Source: Methylobacter tundripaludum SV96
Lineage (GTDB): Bacteria > Pseudomonadota > Gammaproteobacteria > Methylococcales > Methylomonadaceae
Reading direction: 5' to 3'
Assembly: GCF_000190755.2 (NCBI RefSeq)
Contig: NZ_JH109153.1
Coordinates: 1,053,872-1,117,871, forward strand
DNA length: 64,000 nucleotides
Shown in pieces: positions 18,355 through 27,437 of the stretch. The notes under the pieces were generated by a model, which saw only the letters and a list, made by a program, of their open reading frames with translations, did no database searches and was not told the DNA's origin. The stretch's first letter is position 1; the number at the start of each line of letters is the position of its first letter. Position numbers and translations under genes: made by a program.

Positions 18355-18375
18355 TTTAAGACATTGCACCACGAA

Positions 18376-18446
18376 CGACTGCATGGAAGCAGGAGGTAGA
18401 GCACCAACAGTAGGCGCTTTATGCGACGCATGGAGCAGTTGCCGAG
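18376..18446 (+). repeat. Dispersed repeat, copy 2 (longer)
   Basis: Matches the element at 16715-16762 at both ends (CGACTGCATGGAAGCAGGAG and GGAGCAGTTGCCGAG) but carries an extra internal segment, about 18405-18430. It directly abuts the CACGAAG inverted repeat at 18446-18506. Confidence 0.75.
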
Positions 18447-18506
18447 ACACGAAGAACACGAAGTTTTTATTGTGGCTTTTTTCTTCGTGCCCTTCGTGTC
18501 TTCGTG
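18446..18506. repeat. CACGAAG/CTTCGTG inverted repeat, copy 1
   Basis: Left arm GACACGAAGAACACGAAG and right arm CTTCGTGCCCTTCGTGTC fold over a loop that contains a T-rich stretch. The right arm continues TTCGTGGTGA as in the element at 42370-42442. It lies between hemH and the MutS-like gene and may end the folE-hemH transcript. Confidence 0.75.
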
Positions 18507-18589
18507 GTGAATTAGTCAATCTGCTTATATTTATTGATTGAATATACGTACTTTTGGTGTTGCAAACGACGGACAAAAAGGCTAATCAG

Positions 18590-20188
18590 ATGAACCAAAC
18601 ACTATTAGAAAACTGGCAAGACAGCAGCTGGCCGACCATCAAATCCAGCAAAGCTCTGGGTACCGGCGATGGCGTTATTGACGAAAGAACCTTTAACACC
18701 ATTGAAGTCGACAAACTGTTCGATGCCGTTAATCACGCATCAACGATTGCCGGGCAGGCGGCGCTCTACCGTTCTTTAGCCCAACCGCTGAATGAGCTGG
18801 ATCAGATCAAAGCCAAACAGCAAGCCGTTGAAGAGCTGCGCAATAATCCGGCACTCAAAGAACAGCTGGAACAGATCGTACAGCAGGCTGTTCCCGATGA
18901 AAAAAACTTCTATTTGCTGTTGTTCGGCGAATTTCTGGGAACCTTCGGCACCGCCCGAGAAGAGCATGAAATTGAAGGCTACGGCTATCTGCAATATAAA
19001 CGCGGCATCCGTTTTATGTTGGAACTGGTCGACCAAATTCAATCTACAGAGGCCCCGCAAAGCCACTATCTACAAGGTATTTTCGACAAGATAAAAGCCT
19101 TTGCAGAATCTCGGCCTTATTCGCTGATGCAAGGACCTGTTTACATCACTGAAAACAATATTCAGTGCAAAGAACAAAGAAAAGGCTTGATCTCACCTGC
19201 GATTATTTTCAAGCCCCGGCTATTCAAACCGCTGCTGATCAGCCTGTTTTTCGCAGCCGTCTGGGCGCTGGCGCATTTTTTCCCCACCGACATGTTCCAG
19301 GTTTCAACCGAGGCCATCCCGACTGCCACTATTTTCTTCGTACCTTTATTGCTGGCGTATTACCCCATTGTCGGCGGCTTTGACCGGGACAGCTGCATTA
19401 TCCCGCTAAGAAATGAGTTCAAAAAATCCCCGGCGGTAGCCGAAACGTTGGATGCGCTGGGCCAGCTCGACGAATTGCTGTCGTTTATAAAATTTTCCGA
19501 GGCATTCGGCGGCAGTAAGGTGTTGCCTGAATTGGTTGACGCGCCGCATCACCGGATAAACCTGCAAGATGCCAGAAATCCTGTCCTAGGCAAGCAGAAT
19601 CCTGATTATGTCGGCAACGACTTTGTTTTGGAAGACGACAAACTGGTGCTGGTCACCGGCCCCAACAGCGGCGGCAAGACGGCTTTTTGCAAAACCGTCA
19701 CCCAAATCCAACTGCTCGCGCAAATCGGCTGCTTTGTTCCGGCCCAATCGGCAACCCTGACTGTCGCCGACCGGATTTTCTACCAAGCCCCCGAAATCAG
19801 CCATCTGGATGACGGCGAAGGCCGCTTCGGCACCGAACTGAAACGAACCAAAGACATTTTCCTGGCCGCAACCGCAAAAAGCCTGGTGGTGCTGGACGAA
19901 TTATCCGAAGGCACGACTTTCGAAGAAAAAATGGAATCGTCTTCGAATGTGCTGGACGGCTTTTACCGGAAAGGCAACAGCACCATCTTAATCACCCACA
20001 ACCATCAACTGGTCGATCATTTTGTCGCTCAGGGCATAGGCTTGCCCAGGCAGGTCGAGTTTGCCAATGACGCACCGACCTACAAACTGGTTGCAGGCAT
20101 TTCCCGCGTCAGTCATGCCGATCGCGTGGCGAAAAAAATCGGTTTTTCCAAAGAAGATATAGACAACTATCTGGCAGATTCACAATGA
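18590..20188 (+). CDS. MutS-family ATPase with membrane segments
   Basis: A 532-residue protein with a MutS-type C-terminal ATPase: Walker A GPNSGGKT (about 357-364), Walker [14 protein letters not shown] (about 433-445) and the trans-acting segment [15 protein letters not shown]. It lacks the mismatch-recognition and connector domains of MutS. Two hydrophobic stretches in the middle (about 215-235 and 246-263) look like membrane helices, a feature of the uncharacterised MutS-like group related to MutS5/MutSL. ATG 18590 is chosen over an upstream TTG because the sequence homologous to family members seems to begin there. It overlaps purT by ATGA. Substrate unknown; mismatch repair is unlikely. 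Confidence 0.8.
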   Translation: MNQTLLENWQDSSWPTIKSSKALGTGDGVIDERTFNTIEVDKLFDAVNHASTIAGQAALYRSLAQPLNELDQIKAKQQAVEELRNNPALKEQLEQIVQQAVPDEKNFYLLLFGEFLGTFGTAREEHEIEGYGYLQYKRGIRFMLELVDQIQSTEAPQSHYLQGIFDKIKAFAESRPYSLMQGPVYITENNIQCKEQRKGLISPAIIFKPRLFKPLLISLFFAAVWALAHFFPTDMFQVSTEAIPTATIFFVPLLLAYYPIVGGFDRDSCIIPLRNEFKKSPAVAETLDALGQLDELLSFIKFSEAFGGSKVLPELVDAPHHRINLQDARNPVLGKQNPDYVGNDFVLEDDKLVLVTGPNSGGKTAFCKTVTQIQLLAQIGCFVPAQSATLTVADRIFYQAPEISHLDDGEGRFGTELKRTKDIFLAATAKSLVVLDELSEGTTFEEKMESSSNVLDGFYRKGNSTILITHNHQLVDHFVAQGIGLPRQVEFANDAPTYKLVAGISRVSHADRVAKKIGFSKEDIDNYLADSQ

Positions 20189-21387
20189 AAATAGGCACCG
20201 CATTATCAAACAGCGCAACCAAAGCCCTGCTGCTCGGCAGCGGCGAGCTGGGCAAAGAACTGGCTATTGCCTTGCAACGCTACGGCGTGGAAGTGATTGC
20301 GGTCGATCGCTACCCGAACGCACCGGCGCAACATGTCGCGCATCGCAGCCATGTGGTCGACATGACCGACACGGCAGCGGTCAAAAAACTGATCGCACTG
20401 GAACAGCCGGATTTCATCATCCCGGAAATCGAAGCGATTGCGACCCAGGCGCTGCTCGACATTGAAGCGGAAAGTCAATGTACCGTGGTGCCCAATGCCA
20501 GGGCGATTCAACTGACCATGAACCGGGAAGGCATCAGAACCCTGGCCGCCGAGCAGCTTAAAATCCCCACCTCGGCCTATGCGTTTGCAGAAAATTTTGA
20601 GCAGTTGCAGGCGGCGGTTGACGGCGGCATCGGTTATCCGTGCTTTATCAAACCGACTATGTCATCATCCGGCAAAGGCCAGTCGATGGTTAAAAGCGCC
20701 GACCAACTTAAGGCCGCTTGGGATTACGCCAAATCCAGCGGCCGGGTGGATACCGGCAAGGTCATCGTTGAAGCAAAAATCGACTTTGATTTTGAAATCA
20801 CCCTGCTGACGGTGCGCGCCCTGAATCAGCAAGGCGAAATCGAAACTCACTTTTGCGCACCGATAGGCCATGTACAGGAAAGCGGCGATTACCGCGAGAG
20901 CTGGCAACCGCAAGCCATGAGTGCCGCAGCCATCAAGGCGTCACAGGACATTGCGTTTAAAATAACCAATGAAATCGCCGGGCTCGGCCTGTTCGGCGTT
21001 GAACTGTTTATCAAGGGCGATGTCGTCTGGTTCAGCGAAGTCAGCCCCAGACCGCATGATACCGGCATGGTGACATTGGTCACCCAGAAACAAAACGAAT
21101 TTGAATTGCACGCCAGAGCCATTTTAGGCTTACCCGTCGATACCGGCATGCAAAGCACAGGAGCCAGCGCCGTCATATTGGGCGGCCTGGATGCACAAGG
21201 CGTGATTTACGAAGGGCTGGACAAGGCGCTTAGTGTGCCGACCAGCGAAGTCAGATTATTTGGCAAGCCTGAAGCATTTACCAACAGGCGCATGGGTGTT
21301 GCGTTAGCTACCGCTGAAACTGTCGATGAAGCCAGGAACAGAGCGGTCAAAGCCGCAACGATGATCGTTATTAAACCTGACCGATAG
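20185..21387 (+). CDS. purT: Formate-dependent phosphoribosylglycinamide formyltransferase
   Basis: ATP-grasp ligase (400 residues) that uses formate and ATP to formylate GAR in purine synthesis, bypassing the folate-dependent PurN. Recognised from [20 protein letters not shown], the [14 protein letters not shown] lid (about 153-166), [11 protein letters not shown]-like region at about 235 and [14 protein letters not shown] (about 286-299). Use of formate fits an organism with one-carbon metabolism but is not specific to methylotrophs. Overlaps the MutS-like gene by ATGA. Confidence 0.95.
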   Translation: MKIGTALSNSATKALLLGSGELGKELAIALQRYGVEVIAVDRYPNAPAQHVAHRSHVVDMTDTAAVKKLIALEQPDFIIPEIEAIATQALLDIEAESQCTVVPNARAIQLTMNREGIRTLAAEQLKIPTSAYAFAENFEQLQAAVDGGIGYPCFIKPTMSSSGKGQSMVKSADQLKAAWDYAKSSGRVDTGKVIVEAKIDFDFEITLLTVRALNQQGEIETHFCAPIGHVQESGDYRESWQPQAMSAAAIKASQDIAFKITNEIAGLGLFGVELFIKGDVVWFSEVSPRPHDTGMVTLVTQKQNEFELHARAILGLPVDTGMQSTGASAVILGGLDAQGVIYEGLDKALSVPTSEVRLFGKPEAFTNRRMGVALATAETVDEARNRAVKAATMIVIKPDR

Positions 21388-21395
21388 GTGACAAT

Positions 21396-22031
21396 ATGAT
21401 GAGAATGCATGTCAGGCTATCCTGCCTGCCCTTCGGGTTAATGCAAAGCTGTCCCAGACAGATTTGTGCCGTTATCTTGACCACATTACTCATCTCGAAC
21501 GAGGTGCAGGCCGACATCTATAAATTTATCGCGAATGACGGCCGCATCTATTATACCGACAAGCCTAAAAACAGCCTGTACAAACGCATCATCCGAACAA
21601 GGCCGATAAATTATGCCGCCGCCCTGCCCTATATGGGCACTAACAAAAAGAAATTCGCCGATCTTATTGCCGAGGCGGCCAACCGGCATCAGGTTGATGC
21701 CAGATTGCTACACGCCGTTATTCAGGCGGAATCCGCTTACGATGCCAACGCAATTTCCACAGCCGGAGCCGTCGGTTTAATGCAGCTAATGCCGGATACC
21801 GCAAGGCGCTACGGCGTTGTTAACCGGAATGATCCGGTCCAGAATATCGACGGCGGCACCCATTATTTGAAAGACTTGCTCAAGATGTTCGATTCGAATC
21901 TGGACTTGGCCGTTGCAGCGTATAACGCCGGTGAAAATGCGGTGATCCGGCACAACAACTCCATTCCGCCCTACCCCGAAACCCAAAATTACGTCAAAAT
22001 AGTGAAGGCTTTGTATAACAGGCACTCTTGA
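21396..22031 (+). CDS. Lytic transglycosylase (DUF4124 + SLT domains)
   Basis: Exported peptidoglycan lytic transglycosylase of 211 residues. A signal-like segment (about 20-39) is followed by a short DUF4124 domain (DIYKFIANDGRIYYTDKP) and a C-terminal SLT lysozyme-like domain with the catalytic glutamate E112 in IQAESAYD, then GAVGLMQLMPDTARRYG and AVAAYNAGENAV. The layout matches MltE/Slt family 1 enzymes. It starts 8 bases after purT, possibly in the same transcript. Confidence 0.9.
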   Translation: MMRMHVRLSCLPFGLMQSCPRQICAVILTTLLISNEVQADIYKFIANDGRIYYTDKPKNSLYKRIIRTRPINYAAALPYMGTNKKKFADLIAEAANRHQVDARLLHAVIQAESAYDANAISTAGAVGLMQLMPDTARRYGVVNRNDPVQNIDGGTHYLKDLLKMFDSNLDLAVAAYNAGENAVIRHNNSIPPYPETQNYVKIVKALYNRHS

Positions 22032-22073
22032 GCTGGATCATAAGCTGTTGGGTAGCTCGCCAAGGAGCCAAGC

Positions 22074-22520
22074 ATGATAAACGCAAGCAACACCGTCGAC
22101 TTAAGTCGTTTCACGAATGCGCAAGAAAGCATCTATGCCAGCGTCCTCGCAGAGTTAAGAAACGGCCGGAAACGCACTCACTGGATGTGGTACATATTCC
22201 CGCAAATTGATGGCCTGGGGCACAGTGCAACATCAAAACACTATGCCATTAAGAGTATAGAAGAAGCTCGGCAATACCTGAATCATCCCGTTCTTGAACA
22301 AAGACTGCTGGAATGCGCCGAAGCGGTTTTTGCCATTGAAGGACGATCAATTTCAGAAATCTTCGGTTACCCTGATAATCTAAAGCTTAAATCTTCCATG
22401 ACATTGTTTGCCTATGTGGCAGCTCCATGCTCCGTGTTTGCCCGTATCATTGATAAATATTTTAATGGCGAGCAGGACGCTTTGACGCTCCAATTATTAG
22501 AGAAACTTAAGGCGAAATGA
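22074..22520 (+). CDS. DUF1810 family protein
   Basis: A 148-residue cytoplasmic protein of the DUF1810 family, recognised by RFTNAQESIYASVLAEL near the start, GRKRTHWMWYIFPQIDGLGHS and SKHYAIKSIEEARQYL. The family is widespread and functionally uncharacterised. It is preceded by an AGGAG at 22064-22068 and overlaps a 57-residue ORF at its end by ATGA. Confidence 0.85.
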   Translation: MINASNTVDLSRFTNAQESIYASVLAELRNGRKRTHWMWYIFPQIDGLGHSATSKHYAIKSIEEARQYLNHPVLEQRLLECAEAVFAIEGRSISEIFGYPDNLKLKSSMTLFAYVAAPCSVFARIIDKYFNGEQDALTLQLLEKLKAK

Positions 22521-22690
22521 GCCGGAGCCGGTTTTATATGTCCTGGATACGTGTAGGCGATGCAATTGCCTTTGAAATTGATCATACCAGTGTCCAGTCG
22601 CCGATCGACTCGGCCTTTACTGAAGCGCTACAAGACACCTTGAGCGAATGGAATTCTGCTGTGGATGACGAAGCGTATGCTAATCTTTGA
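22517..22690 (+). CDS. Very small ORF, antitoxin-like, unknown
   Basis: A 57-codon frame from ATG 22517 to TGA 22688-22690 overlaps the DUF1810 stop by ATGA, the usual sign of translational coupling. The product (ends EWNSAVDDEAYANL) is acidic at its C-terminus, like many small antitoxins, but has no recognisable DNA-binding motif and no toxin gene follows. An internal ATG at codon 8 (22538) is an alternative start. It might equally be the decayed end of a longer gene. Confidence 0.4.
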   Translation: MSRSRFYMSWIRVGDAIAFEIDHTSVQSPIDSAFTEALQDTLSEWNSAVDDEAYANL

Positions 22691-23042
22691 AATGTTCGCT
22701 AGATCCCAAGCTCAAGCTCTCATTGTTATACATATCTTCGGCGGGTACTCAAATCTCCAGTTTGGGTACCCGCGCAAAGGCTGTCCAGGCGGTTGTTGAA
22801 AGCTGGAGTGCAGGCTTCGCCTGCAAGCGCAAGCAAAGCTTGCACTCCCGCTGCCGTCTTTAATATGTAACGATGGACATAGGCTTGCACCGGAGCAGAG
22901 ACGGCTTGTGTATCCTTGCCAGAGTCCCACAGGCACTTGTGTATAAAGATGAGAGCCTCAAGCTTGGGAATTCGATTTGGACGCTCTAGCTTCGCCTTTG
23001 AGGTTCCCAATATGGAGATTGGAAACCAGCGCTAAGTCAGGC
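22691..23042. other. 352-base gap with inverted repeats
   Basis: No convincing gene. It lies between the small ORF and a convergent hydrolase gene and is mostly occupied by the inverted-repeat element at 22705-22968, including the internal hairpin GCAGGCTTCGCCTGC (about 22811-22825). Confidence 0.6.
22705..22968. repeat. MITE-like element with terminal inverted repeats
   Basis: Left end CCCAAGCTCAAGCTCTCAT (22705-22723) and right end ATGAGAGCCTCAAGCTTGGG (22949-22968) are imperfect inverted copies about 225 bases apart. The interior holds smaller hairpins. It resembles a non-autonomous insertion or a decayed insertion; no target duplication is evident. Confidence 0.45.
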
Positions 23043-23891
23043 CTATTGAAGCGCCTGTTTTAAAGCCGCATTAAACCGGTCCGGCGCTTCCTGTGGGATA
23101 AAGTGGCCGACATTTTGCACAACAATGACTTTTTCCGCCGCTGACGGTTTGTTGGTTTGAGCGGCATTAATATGAATCAACGGGGACTTCAACCGACTCC
23201 TCTGCTTTTGATAATCGCCGGATACCCATTTAAAGATATTTGTTAATGCGCTGATACCGACTTCTGGAGGCGCTGAAGCCATATCGTCGGCGATATGTTG
23301 AACGATAACCGGGTCTGCGGTCGGCGCAAACATGCTCTTAACCATCTGATAGGTGGTTTTATAAAAATCGCTTTTAAACGGCGCAAGGACTTCGGCAATT
23401 TTATTTTCCGGCGGCCATTGAACCTTAGTCTCGAACGAATCCACGGCAACCAGCCCGGAAACACGTTCCGGCATCCGCAGTGCGGTTTCGATAATGACCG
23501 ATCCGCCCATCGAATGCCCGACCAGAATTACTTTTTTTAAATCGAGACTGTCGATGACGTGCTCTACATCATCCGCAAAACCGGAAATCGTATACTCTTT
23601 CCTGCCCATTCCCGATTGACCGTGGCCCGCTAAATCGATAGCAACCACCCGATAGTCGGCGGCAAAGTAATCCATTTGCGCCTGCCAGTAACTGCTGTCG
23701 CAAGACCAGCAATGCACAAACACCAGCGCGGTATCGCCGTTGCCGCGCATCGTGAAGTGAATGGGTACGCCGTCCGCCGATTTGATATTGCTTTCAACAA
23801 TCTGAGGCTGTTTTACCGGCAACTCCTGACAACCCGGCAAACAGACTGCGAATATCCATAAAGTTATTATTTTCAGGTAAAGTTTCATCAT
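23043..23891 (-). CDS. Alpha/beta hydrolase lipoprotein
   Basis: A 282-residue alpha/beta-fold hydrolase anchored by lipid: the leader ends in a lipobox LPGC with C21. The nucleophile is S127 in VGHSMGG, the oxyanion region is FVHCWSCD (about 58-65) and the likely catalytic histidine is in NVGHFIP near the end. The substrate is unknown; the HCWSCD motif is seen in a group of periplasmic esterase-like proteins. AAGGA lies eight bases before the start. Confidence 0.85.
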   Translation of the reverse strand: MMKLYLKIITLWIFAVCLPGCQELPVKQPQIVESNIKSADGVPIHFTMRGNGDTALVFVHCWSCDSSYWQAQMDYFAADYRVVAIDLAGHGQSGMGRKEYTISGFADDVEHVIDSLDLKKVILVGHSMGGSVIIETALRMPERVSGLVAVDSFETKVQWPPENKIAEVLAPFKSDFYKTTYQMVKSMFAPTADPVIVQHIADDMASAPPEVGISALTNIFKWVSGDYQKQRSRLKSPLIHINAAQTNKPSAAEKVIVVQNVGHFIPQEAPDRFNAALKQALQ

Positions 23892-23913
23892 TTTTTCCTT
23901 GTTAATAAATCAT

Positions 23914-24855
23914 TTAAGCCTTAGCCCGGCTGACCACATAAACGCCGATCAACACCAAAGCAGTCCCGGCCAGTTGCGCCGCCGTCAAGGTCTCGTTTAA
24001 CAACAAGAAGGCCAGCGCCAACGTACCTATCGGCCCTATAGAGCTGATAATGGATGCCGAACCGGCGCCGATACGACTGATCCCGGCATTCATTAAAAAC
24101 GCCGGAAGTACGGTGGAGAAAATCGCCATGATTAGCGCCAGCCAATAAACATTGGCCGGTAAATTCAATAGCTTGACGCCGTGCTGAATCACGAAATGCA
24201 GGCCGGTAGCCAGACAGGCGACGGTCATCGAATAGGCGGTAAAACGCGTCGAACCTATCCGTTTGACCATCATGCCACTACCCATCAGGAAAAAAGCAAA
24301 GGCGATGGCGCTAGCCAAGACCAATGCCGAACCTAACAACAATCCCGATGACGCCATTGCCGCCCTATTGTCGACAAACACCAGAATCATCCCCGCATAA
24401 CTTAAAGCCAAGGCAAGTGCCTGATGCCGGTTAATGGCCCGGCGTTGTATCGCCGCCGTGAATAAAACCACGAAGGTCGGATAAAGAAACAAGATCAATC
24501 GCTCAAGACCTGCCGAGATATATTGCAGCCCTGCAAAATCAAGGTAGCTGGCAATGTAGTAGCCCAATATGCCCAAGCCGAAAATCATCAGCCAGTCCTG
24601 CCTGTTTAAGCGTTGTGCATCTTCCGCTTTTGTCGAATTATTGACTGGCCATAACGCAACCACCAGAAAAAAAGGTAATGAAATTGCCATGCGCAACACC
24701 ATCAAGGTGATGACATCCAGTTGATGACTGTAGTCGTAAGCTAATTTGATCAGCACCGCTTTGGCTGAAAAGCCAAACGCGCCAAGTAAGACAAACAGGC
24801 AGCCGATAATAGCCTGACGATTGTTCGGCGGTATAACGGATTCGGGTTGATGCAC
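23914..24855 (-). CDS. EamA/DMT-family transporter
   Basis: Inner membrane protein of 313 residues with ten predicted helices in two EamA repeats (about 15-155 and 170-310), the drug/metabolite transporter fold. FSAKAVLIKLAYDY at the start of repeat 1 and SIISSIGPIGTLALAFLLLNE in repeat 2 are typical. Start is GTG 24855 with AAGGAG six bases upstream. It lies 22 bases from the hydrolase gene in the same direction and may share its transcript. The substrate is not predictable. Confidence 0.88.
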   Translation of the reverse strand: MHQPESVIPPNNRQAIIGCLFVLLGAFGFSAKAVLIKLAYDYSHQLDVITLMVLRMAISLPFFLVVALWPVNNSTKAEDAQRLNRQDWLMIFGLGILGYYIASYLDFAGLQYISAGLERLILFLYPTFVVLFTAAIQRRAINRHQALALALSYAGMILVFVDNRAAMASSGLLLGSALVLASAIAFAFFLMGSGMMVKRIGSTRFTAYSMTVACLATGLHFVIQHGVKLLNLPANVYWLALIMAIFSTVLPAFLMNAGISRIGAGSASIISSIGPIGTLALAFLLLNETLTAAQLAGTALVLIGVYVVSRAKA

Positions 24856-25280
24856 AAACTTCTCCTTAAAATGGAAAAACTGCGAATCTTGCCGGAAAGA
24901 CTACCAAAGCAACGGGGACAAGACCCGCAGTTGCTTTGCTAAAATGGGACTAATGAACCAAAAAGACAGCACTGCGGTGAAAGCTAATAATCTTTCGCAG
25001 CCATCGTTTGCTAATTTTCAGGGATGAGGTCATGTGGTTCATGGTTTGTATTCTATGAATACGTTTGTGCGTTGTCAATTTATGTGGGGTTTTCGAGCAC
25101 TTGCTCGTAATACGAACGATGAGTAGGGCGTGCCACGCGCGCCTTCCCCCGATGCTGGAATAATCCTGCTATCCTTTGGCGCGCACGGCGCGCCCTACAT
25201 GGGCATCGCTGGTTGTCCGTTATCAATTTGCGTTGCATGATAGAATCCTTTCACGTCCAGCCAACCAAGAACTCAAAACC
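24856..25280. other. 425-base divergent intergenic region
   Basis: Separates the minus-strand EamA gene and the plus-strand ABC export operon, so it must hold both promoters. No gene was found. An in-frame extension of the permease reaches back to 25176 but lies within a repeat and is unlikely to be translated. The only clear structure is the inverted repeat at 25123-25198. Confidence 0.6.
25123..25198. repeat. GC-rich inverted repeat
   Basis: Left arm GTAGGGCGTGCCACGCGCGCC (25123-25143) pairs with GGCGCGCACGGCGCGCCCTAC (25178-25198) with three mismatches. Repeats of the GTAGGGCG type are dispersed in many proteobacterial genomes; only this copy was seen here. Confidence 0.75.
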
Positions 25281-26435
25281 ATGAATCACATTGCCATAAA
25301 AATGCTGATGGGGGATCGCGGCAAATATCTCGGTATTGTCATGGGACTGACCTTTGCCTCATTGATCATGACCCAGCAACCGGCGATTTTTTTGGGGCTG
25401 ATGTCGCGCTCTTACAGTTTCATATCGGATGTCGGTTTGCCCGATATTTGGGTGATGGACGAGAAAGTCCAGTTCGTCGATGACATTAAGCCCTTGCAGG
25501 ACACCGAGCTTTACCGGGTGCGCGGCATTTCCGGCGTGGAGTGGGCGATGCCGATGTACAAGGGGCTTCTAAAAGCGCGACTTGCCGACGGCACTTTCCA
25601 AACCTGCAATGTTGTCGGCCTGGACGACGCCACCTTAATCGGAGGCCCGCCGGTCATGCTGGAAGGATCGATTGAAGATTTACGCCGCAGCGACGGCATT
25701 ATCGTCGATATAGACGGTGCCAGGGATAAACTGGGCAAGCCCACACCCGGCGGCGAACGCATTCCGCTTAAAATTGGCGACAGCGTGGAGTTAAACGATC
25801 ACCGCGCCATCGTTGTCGGCATCGCCAAGGTCACCCGCACCTTTCAGTCCCAACCCGTGGTCTATACCACTTATTCCCGCGCCAAGAACTACGCGCCCAA
25901 GGAGCGTAAGTTGTTGTCCTTCGTCCTGGTTAAAGCCAAGCAAGGACAAGACCTCGCCGAATTGACCCGACGCATCCGGGCAACTACCGGTTTGGCGGCT
26001 TATACGGGGGAAGCGTTTAAAACCCTCACTTATGAATATTTCATGCACAACACCGGCATCCCGATTAATTTCGGCATTTCCGTGTTATTGGGTTTTATCG
26101 TCGGAGCGGCCATCGCCGGCCAGACTTTCTACAACAGCACGCTGGAGAACCTGCGACAATTCGGCGTGCTGAAAGCGATGGGCACCAGCAACTGGGTTTT
26201 GCTGCGCATGATTTTGCTACAGGCGGTTTTAGTGGGTACCATCGGTTACGGGTTAGGCGTGGGCTTGACCGCATTGTTCGGCTATTCGATGCGCAATTCG
26301 ATACTGGCGTTCAAGTTTCCGTGGCAACTGCTTATGTTTAGCGGTGCCGGAGTCAGCTTGATTTGTATCTTTGCGGCACTACTCAGCATCATTAAAGTGA
26401 TTCGCTTGGAACCGGCTATTGTATTTAAAGGCTAA
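25281..26435 (+). CDS. FtsX-like ABC exporter permease (DevC/MacB type)
   Basis: A 384-residue permease: N-terminal helix (about 16-37), a periplasmic MacB-type core domain (about 40-265) and three C-terminal helices (about 268-290, 315-340, 355-375) ending in IKVIRLEPAIVFKG, as in DevC and MacB relatives. ATG 25281 is used because it starts the family-typical MNHIAIKML. It is the first gene of a permease-ATPase-adaptor-channel group, resembling the cyanobacterial DevBCA exporter plus a dedicated outer membrane factor. The cargo is unknown. Confidence 0.88.
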   Translation: MNHIAIKMLMGDRGKYLGIVMGLTFASLIMTQQPAIFLGLMSRSYSFISDVGLPDIWVMDEKVQFVDDIKPLQDTELYRVRGISGVEWAMPMYKGLLKARLADGTFQTCNVVGLDDATLIGGPPVMLEGSIEDLRRSDGIIVDIDGARDKLGKPTPGGERIPLKIGDSVELNDHRAIVVGIAKVTRTFQSQPVVYTTYSRAKNYAPKERKLLSFVLVKAKQGQDLAELTRRIRATTGLAAYTGEAFKTLTYEYFMHNTGIPINFGISVLLGFIVGAAIAGQTFYNSTLENLRQFGVLKAMGTSNWVLLRMILLQAVLVGTIGYGLGVGLTALFGYSMRNSILAFKFPWQLLMFSGAGVSLICIFAALLSIIKVIRLEPAIVFKG

Positions 26436-26438
26436 CGC

Positions 26439-27152
26439 ATGAATCCATCACCATTGGCGGTACGCTGCCAGAATGTAGTCAAGATTTACGATACCGGCGA
26501 CCAAAAAGTGACCGCGCTGAACGGCGTCAATCTGGAGATCGCGATGGGCGAGTTGATGATGCTGGTCGGCCCCTCAGGCTGCGGAAAGACCACGTTGATT
26601 TCAGTCATCGCCGGTATTCTCGACCAGGATGACGGCTATTGTGAAGTATTCGGCGAGGACTTACTGAGCATGAGCAACCAGCGCAAACTGAATTTCAGGG
26701 CGCGCAACATCGGTTTCGTGTTTCAGGCCTTTAACCTGTTGCCTGCACTCACTGCGGCGGAAAACGTGTCGGTACCGCTGATCATCAACGGCATGAAACG
26801 CAGCGATGCCGAGCGCAAAGCCGTCGCTGTGCTGGAGCAGGTAGGCTTGGGCGCGAGAGTGACGGCTTTACCCTCGGAGCTTTCCGGCGGACAGCAGCAG
26901 CGTGTCGCCATTGCCCGAGCGCTGATTCATAGTCCGAGACTGATTGTTTGCGACGAGCCCACCAGCTCGCTGGACCATGAAACCGGACATAATGTGATGA
27001 CCCTGCTCAAGGAAGTGGCCTTGCACAAAGACCGGGCGCTGGTCATCGTCACCCATGACGCCCGGATTTTCGACTTCGCCGACCGCATCGCCGAAATGGA
27101 TGACGGGCATATTGTTGGGGTGAAAGGGGCAGGGCTAAAGGCTAAAGGCTAA
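26439..27152 (+). CDS. ABC exporter ATPase (DevA/LolD/MacB type)
   Basis: A 237-residue ATPase partner of the preceding permease, starting 3 bases after it. Walker A GPSGCGKT (44-51), Q-loop region FQAFNLLPALTAAENV, signature LSGGQQQRVAIARAL (about 147-161) and Walker B LIVCDEPTSSLD (about 166-177) are all intact. The last few codons and the stop lie within a GGCTAAA heptamer array, so the final residues GLKAKG are repeat-encoded and probably recently altered. Confidence 0.93.
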   Translation: MNPSPLAVRCQNVVKIYDTGDQKVTALNGVNLEIAMGELMMLVGPSGCGKTTLISVIAGILDQDDGYCEVFGEDLLSMSNQRKLNFRARNIGFVFQAFNLLPALTAAENVSVPLIINGMKRSDAERKAVAVLEQVGLGARVTALPSELSGGQQQRVAIARALIHSPRLIVCDEPTSSLDHETGHNVMTLLKEVALHKDRALVIVTHDARIFDFADRIAEMDDGHIVGVKGAGLKAKG

Positions 27153-27181
27153 AGGCTAAAGGCTAAAGGCTAAAGGCTAAA
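27133..27181 (+). repeat. Tandem heptamer array (GGCTAAA)7 across a stop codon
   Basis: Seven exact copies of GGCTAAA run from 27133 to 27181. The TAA stop of the ABC ATPase gene is inside the third copy. Because the unit is seven bases, copy-number change beyond the third unit does not alter the protein, but loss of units below three would extend it. Confidence 0.95.
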
Positions 27182-27284
27182 AATTATGCTGCAAAGCCTT
27201 TTCGTGGACAATAACCATTAAGTTCGTGCTCAGCAAAACAATCGAATCATAAACCTATCGTAACTACTCAGTATTCTCAAACAC

Positions 27285-27393
27285 AATAGAACGCAGATGA
27301 CGCGGATGAATATGATGAACACAGATAAAATCTTATTTAATCATAATTATCAGCGTCGCCTAGAGGTGCCTGCTTTGGCATCAGCGTTCCATT
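27285..27393. repeat. Dispersed repeat pair, copy A
   Basis: AATAGAACGCAGATGACGC near the start and CATCAGCGTTCCATT near the end match the element at 53983-54113, including a shared internal region with TAAAATCTTATTTAATCATAA-like sequence in inverted order. It lies upstream of the HlyD gene, in a 285-base gap with no gene. Confidence 0.65.
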
Positions 27394-27437
27394 TTTTTTA
27401 ACTGCTGAGTCGTTACAATCTATCTACAGGAGGTGGT

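Noticed and set aside
22726-23010. 94-codon frame on the minus strand
   Set aside because: It lies within the MITE-like element and its reading frame runs through hairpin sequence; the composition does not resemble a real protein.
27133-27181. Phase variation of the ABC ATPase by the heptamer array
   Set aside because: The stop is reached in the third unit, so normal gain or loss of units beyond this point would not change the protein.
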